Below are positions 44,413-52,807 of a stretch of 64,000 nt of DNA, piece by piece. Source of the stretch: Aerococcaceae bacterium DSM 111021 (GTDB lineage: Bacteria; Bacillota; Bacilli; Lactobacillales; Aerococcaceae); the NCBI GenBank assembly GCA_020112395.1, contig JACCEK010000001.1, forward strand, positions 186,001 through 250,000, written 5' to 3'. A program made the translations under genes and the position numbers. Within the stretch, counting starts at the first letter, position 1; every line of letters begins with the position of its first letter. The notes beneath the pieces are model-generated. The model was not told where the DNA came from, ran no database searches, and saw only the letters and a list, made by a program, of their open reading frames with translations.

Positions 44413-45921
44413 TTGGTGAGAGCGATTGAAGGAATGAGCTCAGTAGGAGCGAATTTCCGAGGAATTGATAGTGTCGTTGAGTCAGGCGGACTATTTGGTA
44501 TTTGGAATCATCCCTTAGCAAGTAAAATTACATACTTTGGGCTTCATGCATTACAACATCGAGGACAAACGAGTGCTGGGATCGTTAGTAAGCATAATGA
44601 AAGTTTCAAGAGCTTTCGGGGTAGTGGGCTCATATCGCACGTTTTCGATTCAGAAACTAAGTTAGACACACTCGAAGGGAATTGCGCTATAGGGCAAGTC
44701 CGTTCAGCAACAGTTAGTGATCAAAAAGATGACTCTAATATTCAACCTTTGTTATTTCATTTCAATAATCAGTCGATTGCTATTACACATAACGGGAATT
44801 TAACAGAAGCTTTATCATTAAGAAGAGAATTAGAAGACGACGGCGCAGTATTTTCCACAAATTCAGCAGCAGAAATTCTCATACATCTTATTCGTCGCTC
44901 GAAAGAAAATGAATTCAGCAAAGCATTTGAAAAATCCATTGCAAGTTTAAAAGGAGGTTTCAGTTTTTGCTTATTAACTGATAATGCGTTATATGGGGCT
45001 GTTGATAGACATGGTTTTAGACCTTTGATTATAGGCCAGTTTCCTAATGAGTCCTATATTTTAGCCAGCGAAACATGTGTTCTTTCAAGTATTGGTGCAA
45101 AATATGTCACTGAATTAAAAGCCGGCCAATATGTTGTAATTAACGAAGATGGATATCACATCAATCAATATACAACAGAAGAGACAACCACTTTAGAACC
45201 AATGGAATTTATATACTTTTCAAGGCCTGATTCTGACATTGCTGGTATAAACGTCCATAGTGCTCGAAAAGAAATGGGTCGTAGGCTTGCTATCGAAGAA
45301 CCTACACCAACGGGCGATATAGTCATAGGTGTGCCAAATTCCTCATTATCATCTGCAAGTGGTTATGCTGAGCAACATGGCCTACCTTATGAGATTGGCT
45401 TAATTAAACACCAATATATAGGGCGAACTTTCATTCAACCTACACAGGAACTAAGAGAACAAGGTGTTAGATACAAATTATCAGCTGTAGAATCATTAAT
45501 TAAAGGTAAGTCAATTGTATTAGTCGATGATTCAATTGTTAGAGGGACTACAATTAAACATTTAGTGAAGTTATTAAAAGAAGCTGGAGCTAAAGAGGTA
45601 CATTTGCGAATTGCTAGTCCTCCCATTCGGTTTCCAAATTACTATGGAATTAATACAACTCATACAAAAGAATTGATTGCATCAATGTATACTATTTTTG
45701 AATTAAATCAATTGTTTGGAAGCGATAGTTTGGGATATCTGTCAGTGCAAGGCTTAGTTGATAGTATTAACTTCGATCCTAATATTGCGACACAAGGAGT
45801 CAGTTTAGATGCGTATACTGGAGTCTATCCATCGGATATTGGAGATTATAAAGAAGAATTTGAAGCGAGTTTAACGCCACTACAAATAAAAATTTTAAAA
45901 GGAGACAATTGTGATGAGTAA
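44413..45921 (+). CDS. purF: Amidophosphoribosyltransferase PurF, glutaminase site altered
   Basis: This 502-residue enzyme begins purine synthesis by making phosphoribosylamine from PRPP. The phosphoribosyltransferase half is intact (FSRPDSDIAGINVHSARK, IGRTFIQPTQELREQG, VLVDDSIVRGTT). The glutaminase half keeps LQHRGQTSAGI, GQVRSAT and HNGNL. However, the nucleophile Cys before GxFGIW is Gly25 (GGC at 44485-44487), and the glutamine-binding Asp of the SSDTE-type motif is Ala152. Three of four Fe-S cysteines seen in Bacillus PurF are also gone; only SETC remains. TTG is the start best spaced from TAGGAG. Confidence 0.93.
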   Translation: MVRAIEGMSSVGANFRGIDSVVESGGLFGIWNHPLASKITYFGLHALQHRGQTSAGIVSKHNESFKSFRGSGLISHVFDSETKLDTLEGNCAIGQVRSATVSDQKDDSNIQPLLFHFNNQSIAITHNGNLTEALSLRRELEDDGAVFSTNSAAEILIHLIRRSKENEFSKAFEKSIASLKGGFSFCLLTDNALYGAVDRHGFRPLIIGQFPNESYILASETCVLSSIGAKYVTELKAGQYVVINEDGYHINQYTTEETTTLEPMEFIYFSRPDSDIAGINVHSARKEMGRRLAIEEPTPTGDIVIGVPNSSLSSASGYAEQHGLPYEIGLIKHQYIGRTFIQPTQELREQGVRYKLSAVESLIKGKSIVLVDDSIVRGTTIKHLVKLLKEAGAKEVHLRIASPPIRFPNYYGINTTHTKELIASMYTIFELNQLFGSDSLGYLSVQGLVDSINFDPNIATQGVSLDAYTGVYPSDIGDYKEEFEASLTPLQIKILKGDNCDE

Positions 45922-46948
45922 TGCATACCAAGAATCTGGAGTCGATATTGAAAAAGGCTATGAAGCTGTAGAGAGAATGAAGAAACATGTTAGCCGAACA
46001 ATGCGCCCTGAGGTTATGAACCAGCTGGGAAGTTTTGGTGCTTTATTTAAACTTGATACACAAAAGTATGATAATCCTATTCTTGTTAGTGGTACAGACG
46101 GCGTCGGCACTAAGATTTTATTAGCTCAACAATCAGGAATCTTAGATACAATCGGTATTGATGCTGTAGCTATGTGTGTGAATGATATTTTGGCTCAAGG
46201 AGCTCAGCCACTATTCTTTCTTGACTACTTAGCTGTAGGCAATGCTATTCCTGAAGATATTGAACGAATAGTTTCTGGTGTAGCTGAAGGGTGTGTTCAA
46301 GCGAATGCTGCTTTAGTTGGTGGGGAAACGGCTGAGATGCCTGATTTATATAATACGGGTGAGTTTGACCTTGCAGGCTTTTGTGTTGGTGTTGCGGATG
46401 AGGCAAATATCTTAGATGGATCCAAAGTTAAAGAAGGCGACGTCTTAATTGGTTTAGCTAGCTCTGGCATTCACTCTAATGGTTATTCTTTAGTACGTAA
46501 GATTTTCTTTAAAGATAATGATATGAGCTTTCAAGATAAATTATCCGATGGTAGTACACTTATTGATTGCTTACTTACACCTACTAAAATTTATGTTAAA
46601 GATATTTTACCATTTATTGATTCCCAAAAAGTAAATGGAATAGCTCATATTACTGGTGGAGGATTCTTTGAGAATCTGCCTCGCATGTTTGGTGATAACT
46701 TAACAGCAGTGATAGATGTTAATTCATGGGCAGTTCCAACTATTTTTAAAGAAATGGAACGTTTAGGAAAATTAGACTTTGAAGAAATGTTTAATGTATT
46801 CAATATGGGAATTGGTATGGTTCTGGCAGTTGAATCAAAGGATGCACAAGAGTTTTTAGAGACCGTAGAAGGAAGCTCTATTATTGGATGCATTGAAAAA
46901 CAAACGATGTCTGATGAAACAGTTCGTTTAGTGATGGAGAAGGAGTAA
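45914..46948 (+). CDS. purM: Phosphoribosylformylglycinamidine cyclo-ligase PurM
   Basis: This 344-residue ATP-dependent enzyme makes AIR from FGAM, the fifth pathway step. MSNAYQESGVDIEKGYEAV is the canonical start. GTDGVGTKI, DAVAMCVNDILAQGA, ALVGGETAEMP and HITGGGF are the PurM metal- and ATP-binding motifs. The ATG is 9 bases after GGAG and lies within the last codons of purF, so the genes are translationally coupled. It uses the FGAM made by PurL, encoded at the end of this operon. Confidence 0.95.
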   Translation: MSNAYQESGVDIEKGYEAVERMKKHVSRTMRPEVMNQLGSFGALFKLDTQKYDNPILVSGTDGVGTKILLAQQSGILDTIGIDAVAMCVNDILAQGAQPLFFLDYLAVGNAIPEDIERIVSGVAEGCVQANAALVGGETAEMPDLYNTGEFDLAGFCVGVADEANILDGSKVKEGDVLIGLASSGIHSNGYSLVRKIFFKDNDMSFQDKLSDGSTLIDCLLTPTKIYVKDILPFIDSQKVNGIAHITGGGFFENLPRMFGDNLTAVIDVNSWAVPTIFKEMERLGKLDFEEMFNVFNMGIGMVLAVESKDAQEFLETVEGSSIIGCIEKQTMSDETVRLVMEKE

Positions 46949-46951
46949 GCT

Positions 46952-47545
46952 GTGACAATAAACTTAGCTTTATTCGCTTCAGGTAATGGATCAAATGTTC
47001 AAGCTATTATTGATGCTGTAAAAGACAAAAAAATAAAAGCACATATTCAATGTATCGTTTGTGATAATAAACACGCTTATGTAATTGAAAGAGCACGGGA
47101 TGCAGGTATTAACTGCATAGTAGTAAGTCCAAAGGAATTTGCCAACCGGAAACTCTGGGAACAACATATTGTTAATTACTTATTAGTGAATCAAGTTGAC
47201 CTTATCGTTTTAGCAGGTTTTATGCGCATCATTAAAGATGAAATACTTGGAGCTTTCCCTAAACGTATTATTAATATACATCCATCAATGCTTCCAGCAT
47301 TTCCTGGAAGAAATGGAATATTAGATGCGTTTCAAGCGAAAGTAAAGGAAACTGGTGTAACCATTCACTATGTAGATGAAGGTATTGATACTGGAGAAAT
47401 TATTGCTCAAGAAAGCTTAACAGTACAAGGATATTGGACACTAGATGAGTTAGAAGCGCAAATTCATGCTATTGAACATAGACTGTATCCGATAGTTATA
47501 CAACAAGTGATAGAAGACATTCAATATACAACTCAGAAAGGATGA
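46952..47545 (+). CDS. purN: Phosphoribosylglycinamide formyltransferase PurN
   Basis: This 197-residue enzyme uses 10-formyltetrahydrofolate to formylate GAR. The conserved FASGNGSNVQAI (residues 8-19), the catalytic segment NIHPSMLPAFPG with Asn and His, and VDEGIDTGEII with the catalytic Asp are all present. The start is GTG, 10 bases after GAGAAGGAG, 3 bases after the purM stop. Length and motifs are ordinary. Confidence 0.95.
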   Translation: MTINLALFASGNGSNVQAIIDAVKDKKIKAHIQCIVCDNKHAYVIERARDAGINCIVVSPKEFANRKLWEQHIVNYLLVNQVDLIVLAGFMRIIKDEILGAFPKRIINIHPSMLPAFPGRNGILDAFQAKVKETGVTIHYVDEGIDTGEIIAQESLTVQGYWTLDELEAQIHAIEHRLYPIVIQQVIEDIQYTTQKG

Positions 47546-47553
47546 ATATATAA

Positions 47554-49146
47554 ATGACACAATATGCTTTACTTAGTGTTTCGGATAAAACTGGAATCGT
47601 TGAAGTTGCTAAAACGTTAGTAGCTCAGGAAGTCAAATTATTATCAACAGGAGGGACTTATAAAGTCTTACAAGAGGCTGGCATACCAGTTATGGCTGTT
47701 GATGATTACACACAATTCCCAGAAATGATGGATGGTCGTGTTAAGACATTACATCCGAAAATTCATGGAGGCTTATTAGGTTTACGTGAAAACAATGAGC
47801 ACAAACAAGCGATGATTGATCACGAGATTACACCGATTGATTATGTCATTGTTAATTTATATCCCTTTAAAGAAACGATAAGTAAACCGGATGTCACTTT
47901 AAAAGATGCCATTGAAAATATCGATATTGGTGGACCGTCTATGTTAAGAAGTGCTGCTAAAAATTTTCAATCTGTCACTGTTGTAACAGATCCAAATGAT
48001 TATTCAACTTTCACCCAACAATTGAATGAGAATGGTCAAACCTCTTTTGAGTTCAGGCAATACTTAGCAACCAAAGTCTTTCAATTAACATCACATTATG
48101 ATGCGTTAATCGCTTCATACTTAGAGAAAGTTACCACTGATACATCGTCATTTGAATCTCATTCATGGAACCATAAGACACTAACCTTTACTGATAAACA
48201 AGATTTACGCTACGGTGAGAACAGTCATCAAGCCGCAACTTTTTATAAAGAATTGAATGCACCTAAATCTTCAATCGCATCTGCTGTACAACTAAACGGA
48301 AAAGAATTATCTTATAACAATCTTAAAGATGCCGATGCAGCAATCAAAATCGCAAAAGAGTTCACTGAGCCGGTTGCTGTTGCAGTTAAACATATGAATC
48401 CATGTGGTGTTGCTATTGCTGACACAATTGAACAAGCTTTTGAACGATGCAAACAAGCAGATCCTGTATCTATCTATGGTGGGATTGTTGTTGTTAACCG
48501 TGAAGTGACAAAAGAATTAGCTGATGAACTAGCAAAAATATTCTTAGAAATCATCGTTGCGCCAAACTTTAGTCATGATGCTTTAGAAAGATTATCGAAA
48601 AAGAAGAATTTACGCTTATTAACGATAGAATTCGATGAAGAAATCGATACGAAACAACAAGAATTGGTTTCAGTTTCTGGCGGATTATTAATTCAAGATG
48701 TCGACAAATCAAATGAACTAATTGCTGATGATATTTCTGTATTACCATCAGGTTGGGATGTTTCTACACATCGTGAACCGACACAGGAAGAGTTAAAAGC
48801 AATGAATTTTGGTATGAAAGTCGTCAAGCATGTTAAAAGTAATGCGATTGTAGTAACCAATGACTTTATGACTCTAGGTATTGGCGCAGGTCAAATGAAC
48901 CGTGTAGGGTCAGCGGAGATTGCCTTATCACAAGCAGAAGAACAAGACCCTAATTTGAGACAAACATATGTTATGTCTAGCGATGCATTCTTACCCATGG
49001 CTGATACCGCTCAACTAGCCTATGATAGAGGGATTACAGCAATTGCTCAACCTGGTGGGTCTAAGTATGATGAAGATTCTGTAAAAGTGTGTGATACTCA
49101 TGAAATGTCAATGGTAATGACAGGACTCCGTCATTTCCGCCACTAA
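47554..49146 (+). CDS. purH: Bifunctional AICAR transformylase/IMP cyclohydrolase PurH
   Basis: This 530-residue enzyme performs the last two steps to IMP. The N-terminal cyclohydrolase domain (about 1-195) has LLSTGGTYKVLQ and the MDGRVKTLHPKIHGG segment. The transformylase domain has LRYGENSHQAA, VKHMNPCGVA and GIGAGQMNRV, and ends with MVMTGLRHFRH. Catalytic Lys-His of the KH motif is present. The start ATG follows AAAGGATG. It is slightly longer than the 512-residue Bacillus enzyme. Confidence 0.95.
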   Translation: MTQYALLSVSDKTGIVEVAKTLVAQEVKLLSTGGTYKVLQEAGIPVMAVDDYTQFPEMMDGRVKTLHPKIHGGLLGLRENNEHKQAMIDHEITPIDYVIVNLYPFKETISKPDVTLKDAIENIDIGGPSMLRSAAKNFQSVTVVTDPNDYSTFTQQLNENGQTSFEFRQYLATKVFQLTSHYDALIASYLEKVTTDTSSFESHSWNHKTLTFTDKQDLRYGENSHQAATFYKELNAPKSSIASAVQLNGKELSYNNLKDADAAIKIAKEFTEPVAVAVKHMNPCGVAIADTIEQAFERCKQADPVSIYGGIVVVNREVTKELADELAKIFLEIIVAPNFSHDALERLSKKKNLRLLTIEFDEEIDTKQQELVSVSGGLLIQDVDKSNELIADDISVLPSGWDVSTHREPTQEELKAMNFGMKVVKHVKSNAIVVTNDFMTLGIGAGQMNRVGSAEIALSQAEEQDPNLRQTYVMSSDAFLPMADTAQLAYDRGITAIAQPGGSKYDEDSVKVCDTHEMSMVMTGLRHFRH

Positions 49147-49172
49147 TATTCAAACTTTAAGGAGAGATTCTA

Positions 49173-50462
49173 TTGAAAAGTGTGTTAATAATTGGTTCAG
49201 GCGGTCGAGAACATGCTATAGCACGATCGTTTTCTGAAAGCATGACTGTTGAAACAGTTTATGTTGCACCTGGGAATCCGGGTATGCTTTCTAACGCTAA
49301 AATTGAATGTGTCAATATCCAAGTGACAGAAATCGAATTACTTATTGAATTTGCGCAGATTAATCATATTGATTTAACTTTTGTAGGTCCTGAGCAACCA
49401 CTGGAACTAGGCATTGTTGATTCATTTATGGAACATAATTTAGCAATCGTTGGCCCCACGAAATCAGCTGCTCAATTAGAAAACTCTAAGAATTTTGCAA
49501 AAGATATTATGAAACAAGTGGACGTTAAAACAGCTCAATACAAGTTTTTTGAGCCTAAATCTTATTCATCAGCGAAAGAATATGCTCAAACATTAGGCTT
49601 ACCATTTGTAATTAAGGCAGATGGGCTCATGAGTGGAAAAGGTGTAGTTATTCCAGAAACAATGGACGAAGCTTTAACTACACTTAAGGATATGATGGAA
49701 ACCAACAATAAACCCGTTCTAATCGAGGAATTTTTAATTGGTTCAGAGTTTTCGCATTTCAGTTTGATCAACGGAACACATGTTATTCCTTTAGGAACAT
49801 CGTGCGATTACAAGCGTGTGGCAGATGGCGACCAAGGTTTAAATACGGGTGGTATGGGGGCATTCGCTCCTGTTCCTTGGTTTAATGAAGTCGAACAGAA
49901 AATCGTTCAGTCAGAAATTGTTCAACCTATTGCAGATAGAATGGTCGAAATCGGTACGCCATTCACCGGAGTTTTGTATACCGGAATTATTTGGACGGCA
50001 GATGGACCGAAAGTCATTGAATTCAATACCCGTTTAGGTGATCCAGAGACACAAGTATTATTACCGCTTCTAGAGAATGATATTTATGACGTTATGGAAG
50101 CGCATTTGAATCACTCTCCAATAGATATTAAATTCAAAAATGAATTTAATGTTGGAGTCGTCTTAGCAGCTACAGGTTACCCGACTACACCAATGAATCA
50201 TATTCCTCTTAATATTGCTGATGATTTAACTGAGCATATATTATTTGCAGGTATTACTGAAAGCCCTGACTCTGGATTATTATCAAAAGGTGGAAGAATA
50301 TTAATTGGCCTTGGAAACGGCCAGTCACTTGAGGAAGCTAAAATAAACGCTTATAAAGTTATGAAAAACTTAGATATAAAGGATACTTTTTACCGGGAAG
50401 ATATTGGCTTGAATAGAAGCAATCAATACTTAGAGGAGGTACAAGAATGGCAAAAGAAATAG
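49173..50462 (+). CDS. purD: Phosphoribosylamine-glycine ligase PurD
   Basis: This 429-residue ATP-grasp enzyme joins phosphoribosylamine to glycine, the second pathway step. IGSGGREHAIA (5-15) is the start motif, FVGPEQPLELGIVD and FVIKADGLMSGKGVVIP are ATP-grasp segments and EFNTRLGDPETQ is the metal-binding motif. The start is TTG behind AAGGAGAG. The end overlaps purE by 16 bases. Phosphoribosylamine is unstable, so close coupling to PurF is expected. Confidence 0.95.
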   Translation: MKSVLIIGSGGREHAIARSFSESMTVETVYVAPGNPGMLSNAKIECVNIQVTEIELLIEFAQINHIDLTFVGPEQPLELGIVDSFMEHNLAIVGPTKSAAQLENSKNFAKDIMKQVDVKTAQYKFFEPKSYSSAKEYAQTLGLPFVIKADGLMSGKGVVIPETMDEALTTLKDMMETNNKPVLIEEFLIGSEFSHFSLINGTHVIPLGTSCDYKRVADGDQGLNTGGMGAFAPVPWFNEVEQKIVQSEIVQPIADRMVEIGTPFTGVLYTGIIWTADGPKVIEFNTRLGDPETQVLLPLLENDIYDVMEAHLNHSPIDIKFKNEFNVGVVLAATGYPTTPMNHIPLNIADDLTEHILFAGITESPDSGLLSKGGRILIGLGNGQSLEEAKINAYKVMKNLDIKDTFYREDIGLNRSNQYLEEVQEWQKK

Positions 50463-50944
50463 AAGTAGCTGTTGTTATGGGCAGTATTTCTGATTGGGAT
50501 CAAATGAAGCATTGTTGTGATTTCTTAGATCTATTAAATATTAATTATGACAAAAAAGTTATTTCCGCTCATAGAATGCCTTCAGAAATGATTGAGTTCG
50601 CTGAAAATGCAAAAGATAATAACTTTAAAGTCATTATTGCTGGGGCCGGTGGTGCAGCACACTTACCAGGTATGATTGCCTCGAGCACCACTTTACCTGT
50701 CATTGGTATACCCATTAAATCAAGTACACTCAATGGTGTAGACTCGTTATTATCTATTGTACAAATGCCTGCTGGTGTACCTGTTGCCACAATGGCTATT
50801 GGACCTGCAGGAGCAAAAAACGCTGGATTAATGGCAGCACGTATTCTTGCAGTTAATAATCCAGAAATTGATAAAGCCTTAATCGAATTTCAACAGTCAC
50901 AACATAATAAAGCAGTAGAAAGTAGTGAAGTATTAGATGACTAA
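50447..50944 (+). CDS. purE: N5-carboxyaminoimidazole ribonucleotide mutase PurE
   Basis: This 165-residue enzyme converts N5-CAIR to CAIR. The hallmark motifs are VVMGSISDWDQMK (9-21), VISAHRMP with the catalytic His, and the AGAGGAAHLPGMIA loop. It is the small class I PurE that works with PurK, encoded next with an 8-base overlap. The start ATG follows GAGGAGGT and lies inside the end of purD. Confidence 0.95.
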   Translation: MAKEIEVAVVMGSISDWDQMKHCCDFLDLLNINYDKKVISAHRMPSEMIEFAENAKDNNFKVIIAGAGGAAHLPGMIASSTTLPVIGIPIKSSTLNGVDSLLSIVQMPAGVPVATMAIGPAGAKNAGLMAARILAVNNPEIDKALIEFQQSQHNKAVESSEVLDD

Positions 50945-52088
50945 AAAATTAGCGGCTGGTACTACCATTGGGATTATTGGAGCAGGGCAATTAGGGAAAA
51001 TGCTTGCTCAATCAGCACAAAAGATGGGTTACATCGTTTCGATGTATGATCCGAATCCAAGTTCATGCGGCTTTAATGTTGCTCATTCTTACACTGTAGC
51101 AGAATTTAATGACCGAGATGCGTTATTAAAGTTTGTCAGCAGTGTGGATGTCGTTACGTATGAATTTGAGAATATTGATGGAGAACTATTAAAAGAATTA
51201 GAACAAAATAGCTACTTACCTCAAGGTACAAAGCTATTATTAATATCACAAAATAGATTAGAAGAAAAAAAGTGGTTAAATAACTTAGGTATTGAAACAG
51301 CAGATTTTGTAGAAATTAATCATTTTAATGAATTAGTAGAAACGACGAAGACATCGTCACTACCGGCTATATTAAAAACGACACGTTTTGGTTATGACGG
51401 AAAAGGACAAATTCGTTTAAACTCTTTAGTTGATATAGAAGAAAACGCAAAAAATATTCAAAAATTAATAGATCAACAAACGCTAGTATTGGAAACTTTT
51501 TGTGATTTTGATTTTGAAGTATCTGTTATTGTTGCACGTGACTTAGAAGGTACCATCAAGGTATTTCCTATTAGTCGTAATCATCATGCACACGGTGTAT
51601 TGTATTCAAGTTTAGTAGGAGAGTATTTATCAAGTGAATTAACTGAAAAAATTCATCAGATTGCACAAAATATTGCCGATGCGGGTCAGTTAGTTGGAGT
51701 ATGTGGTATAGAGTTTTTCGTAACGAAAGATAAGCAATTATTAGTGAATGAAATTGCACCTAGACCTCATAACAGTGGTCATTATACGATTGAAGCAACA
51801 AATGTATCTCAATTTGATCAACATATATTAGCCATTACCGGACATTCTTTAATGAATATACGCTTAATGGAACCTGCGCTAATGATCAACATCTTAGGGC
51901 AGCATATGCCATTAGTAGAAGATTACAAAAGTAATTATCCAGATGCAATCTATCATGTTTATGATAAAGGAAAAGCAACTAAGCAACGAAAAATGGGGCA
52001 TTTTACATTGACTCATCCAAATTTATCTGAATTAGAAGACATATTATATCATTCATCAAGTTTACAAACTTGGCAGGAAATGTTTTGA
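50937..52088 (+). CDS. purK: N5-carboxyaminoimidazole ribonucleotide synthase PurK
   Basis: This 383-residue ATP-grasp enzyme carboxylates AIR with bicarbonate and ATP. IGIIGAGQLGKMLA (11-24) is the nucleotide-binding start, TRFGYDGKGQ is the ATP-grasp loop and NEIAPRPHNSGHYTIE is the metal-binding signature. The start overlaps purE by 8 bases. Having PurK means this organism uses the two-enzyme bacterial AIR carboxylation route. Confidence 0.95.
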   Translation: MTKKLAAGTTIGIIGAGQLGKMLAQSAQKMGYIVSMYDPNPSSCGFNVAHSYTVAEFNDRDALLKFVSSVDVVTYEFENIDGELLKELEQNSYLPQGTKLLLISQNRLEEKKWLNNLGIETADFVEINHFNELVETTKTSSLPAILKTTRFGYDGKGQIRLNSLVDIEENAKNIQKLIDQQTLVLETFCDFDFEVSVIVARDLEGTIKVFPISRNHHAHGVLYSSLVGEYLSSELTEKIHQIAQNIADAGQLVGVCGIEFFVTKDKQLLVNEIAPRPHNSGHYTIEATNVSQFDQHILAITGHSLMNIRLMEPALMINILGQHMPLVEDYKSNYPDAIYHVYDKGKATKQRKMGHFTLTHPNLSELEDILYHSSSLQTWQEMF

Positions 52089-52105
52089 AAACGAAGGAGA
52101 ATATT

Positions 52106-52792
52106 ATGGAATTAATCTATCACGGAAAGACAAAAGATATATATCAAAATGATCAAAACTCTATCGTTTTAAAGTTTAAAGATGACTTAACAGGCAGTGA
52201 TGGTGAGTTTGACCCAGGTGCGAATCAAATAGGTTTATCAATAGATGGCATGGGTAAATTAAATCTAAAGCTCACTTCTTACTTTTTCGACTTACTTAAT
52301 AAAGCTGGAATTCCGACGCATTTCATCGAATCGAATGTTTCCGAGAATGCAATGACGGTAAAGAAAGCGGAAGTTTTTGGTCAAGGTATTGAAGTTATTA
52401 CTCGGTTCAAGGCAACTGGCTCATTTATTCGTCGTTATGGTTCGTATATCGAAGACGGGTCTACTTTAAAGGACTATTTTGAAATAACTTTAAAAGATGA
52501 TGACCGTGAGGATCCATTGATTACAAAAGCTGGGATTTTAGCATTAAACATTATGTCAGAAAATCAATATCAAACTTTAGTTGAATTAAACCATAATATT
52601 GCATACATAATTAAAGAGGAATTAGAAAAATATGACTTAGATTTGTATGATATAAAATTGGAGTTTGGCTATATAAAAGATTCGAACGACATTATCTTAA
52701 TTGATGAGATATCAGGTGGGAATATGCGTGTATATAAAGAGAACCATATTCTTGGCCCAGTCGAATTAGCGCAAATTTTTGTAAGCATTTAA
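52106..52792 (+). CDS. purC: SAICAR synthase PurC
   Basis: This 228-residue enzyme adds aspartate to CAIR. YHGKTKDIYQ (residues 5-14), FIRRYGS and DEISGGNMR are the family's signature segments. I used the ATG preceded by GAAGGAGA; an in-frame ATG 36 bases upstream lies within the end of purK. Next in the pathway is PurB, whose gene is not in this window. Confidence 0.94.
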   Translation: MELIYHGKTKDIYQNDQNSIVLKFKDDLTGSDGEFDPGANQIGLSIDGMGKLNLKLTSYFFDLLNKAGIPTHFIESNVSENAMTVKKAEVFGQGIEVITRFKATGSFIRRYGSYIEDGSTLKDYFEITLKDDDREDPLITKAGILALNIMSENQYQTLVELNHNIAYIIKEELEKYDLDLYDIKLEFGYIKDSNDIILIDEISGGNMRVYKENHILGPVELAQIFVSI

Positions 52793-52807
52793 AGAAGGAG
52801 ACTATAA

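Noticed and set aside
44485-44487. PurF Cys-to-Gly change as a simple sequencing error
   Set aside because: A second glutaminase residue in PurF and two catalytic residues in PurL have changed as well, so an isolated error is unlikely. It is still not formally excluded.
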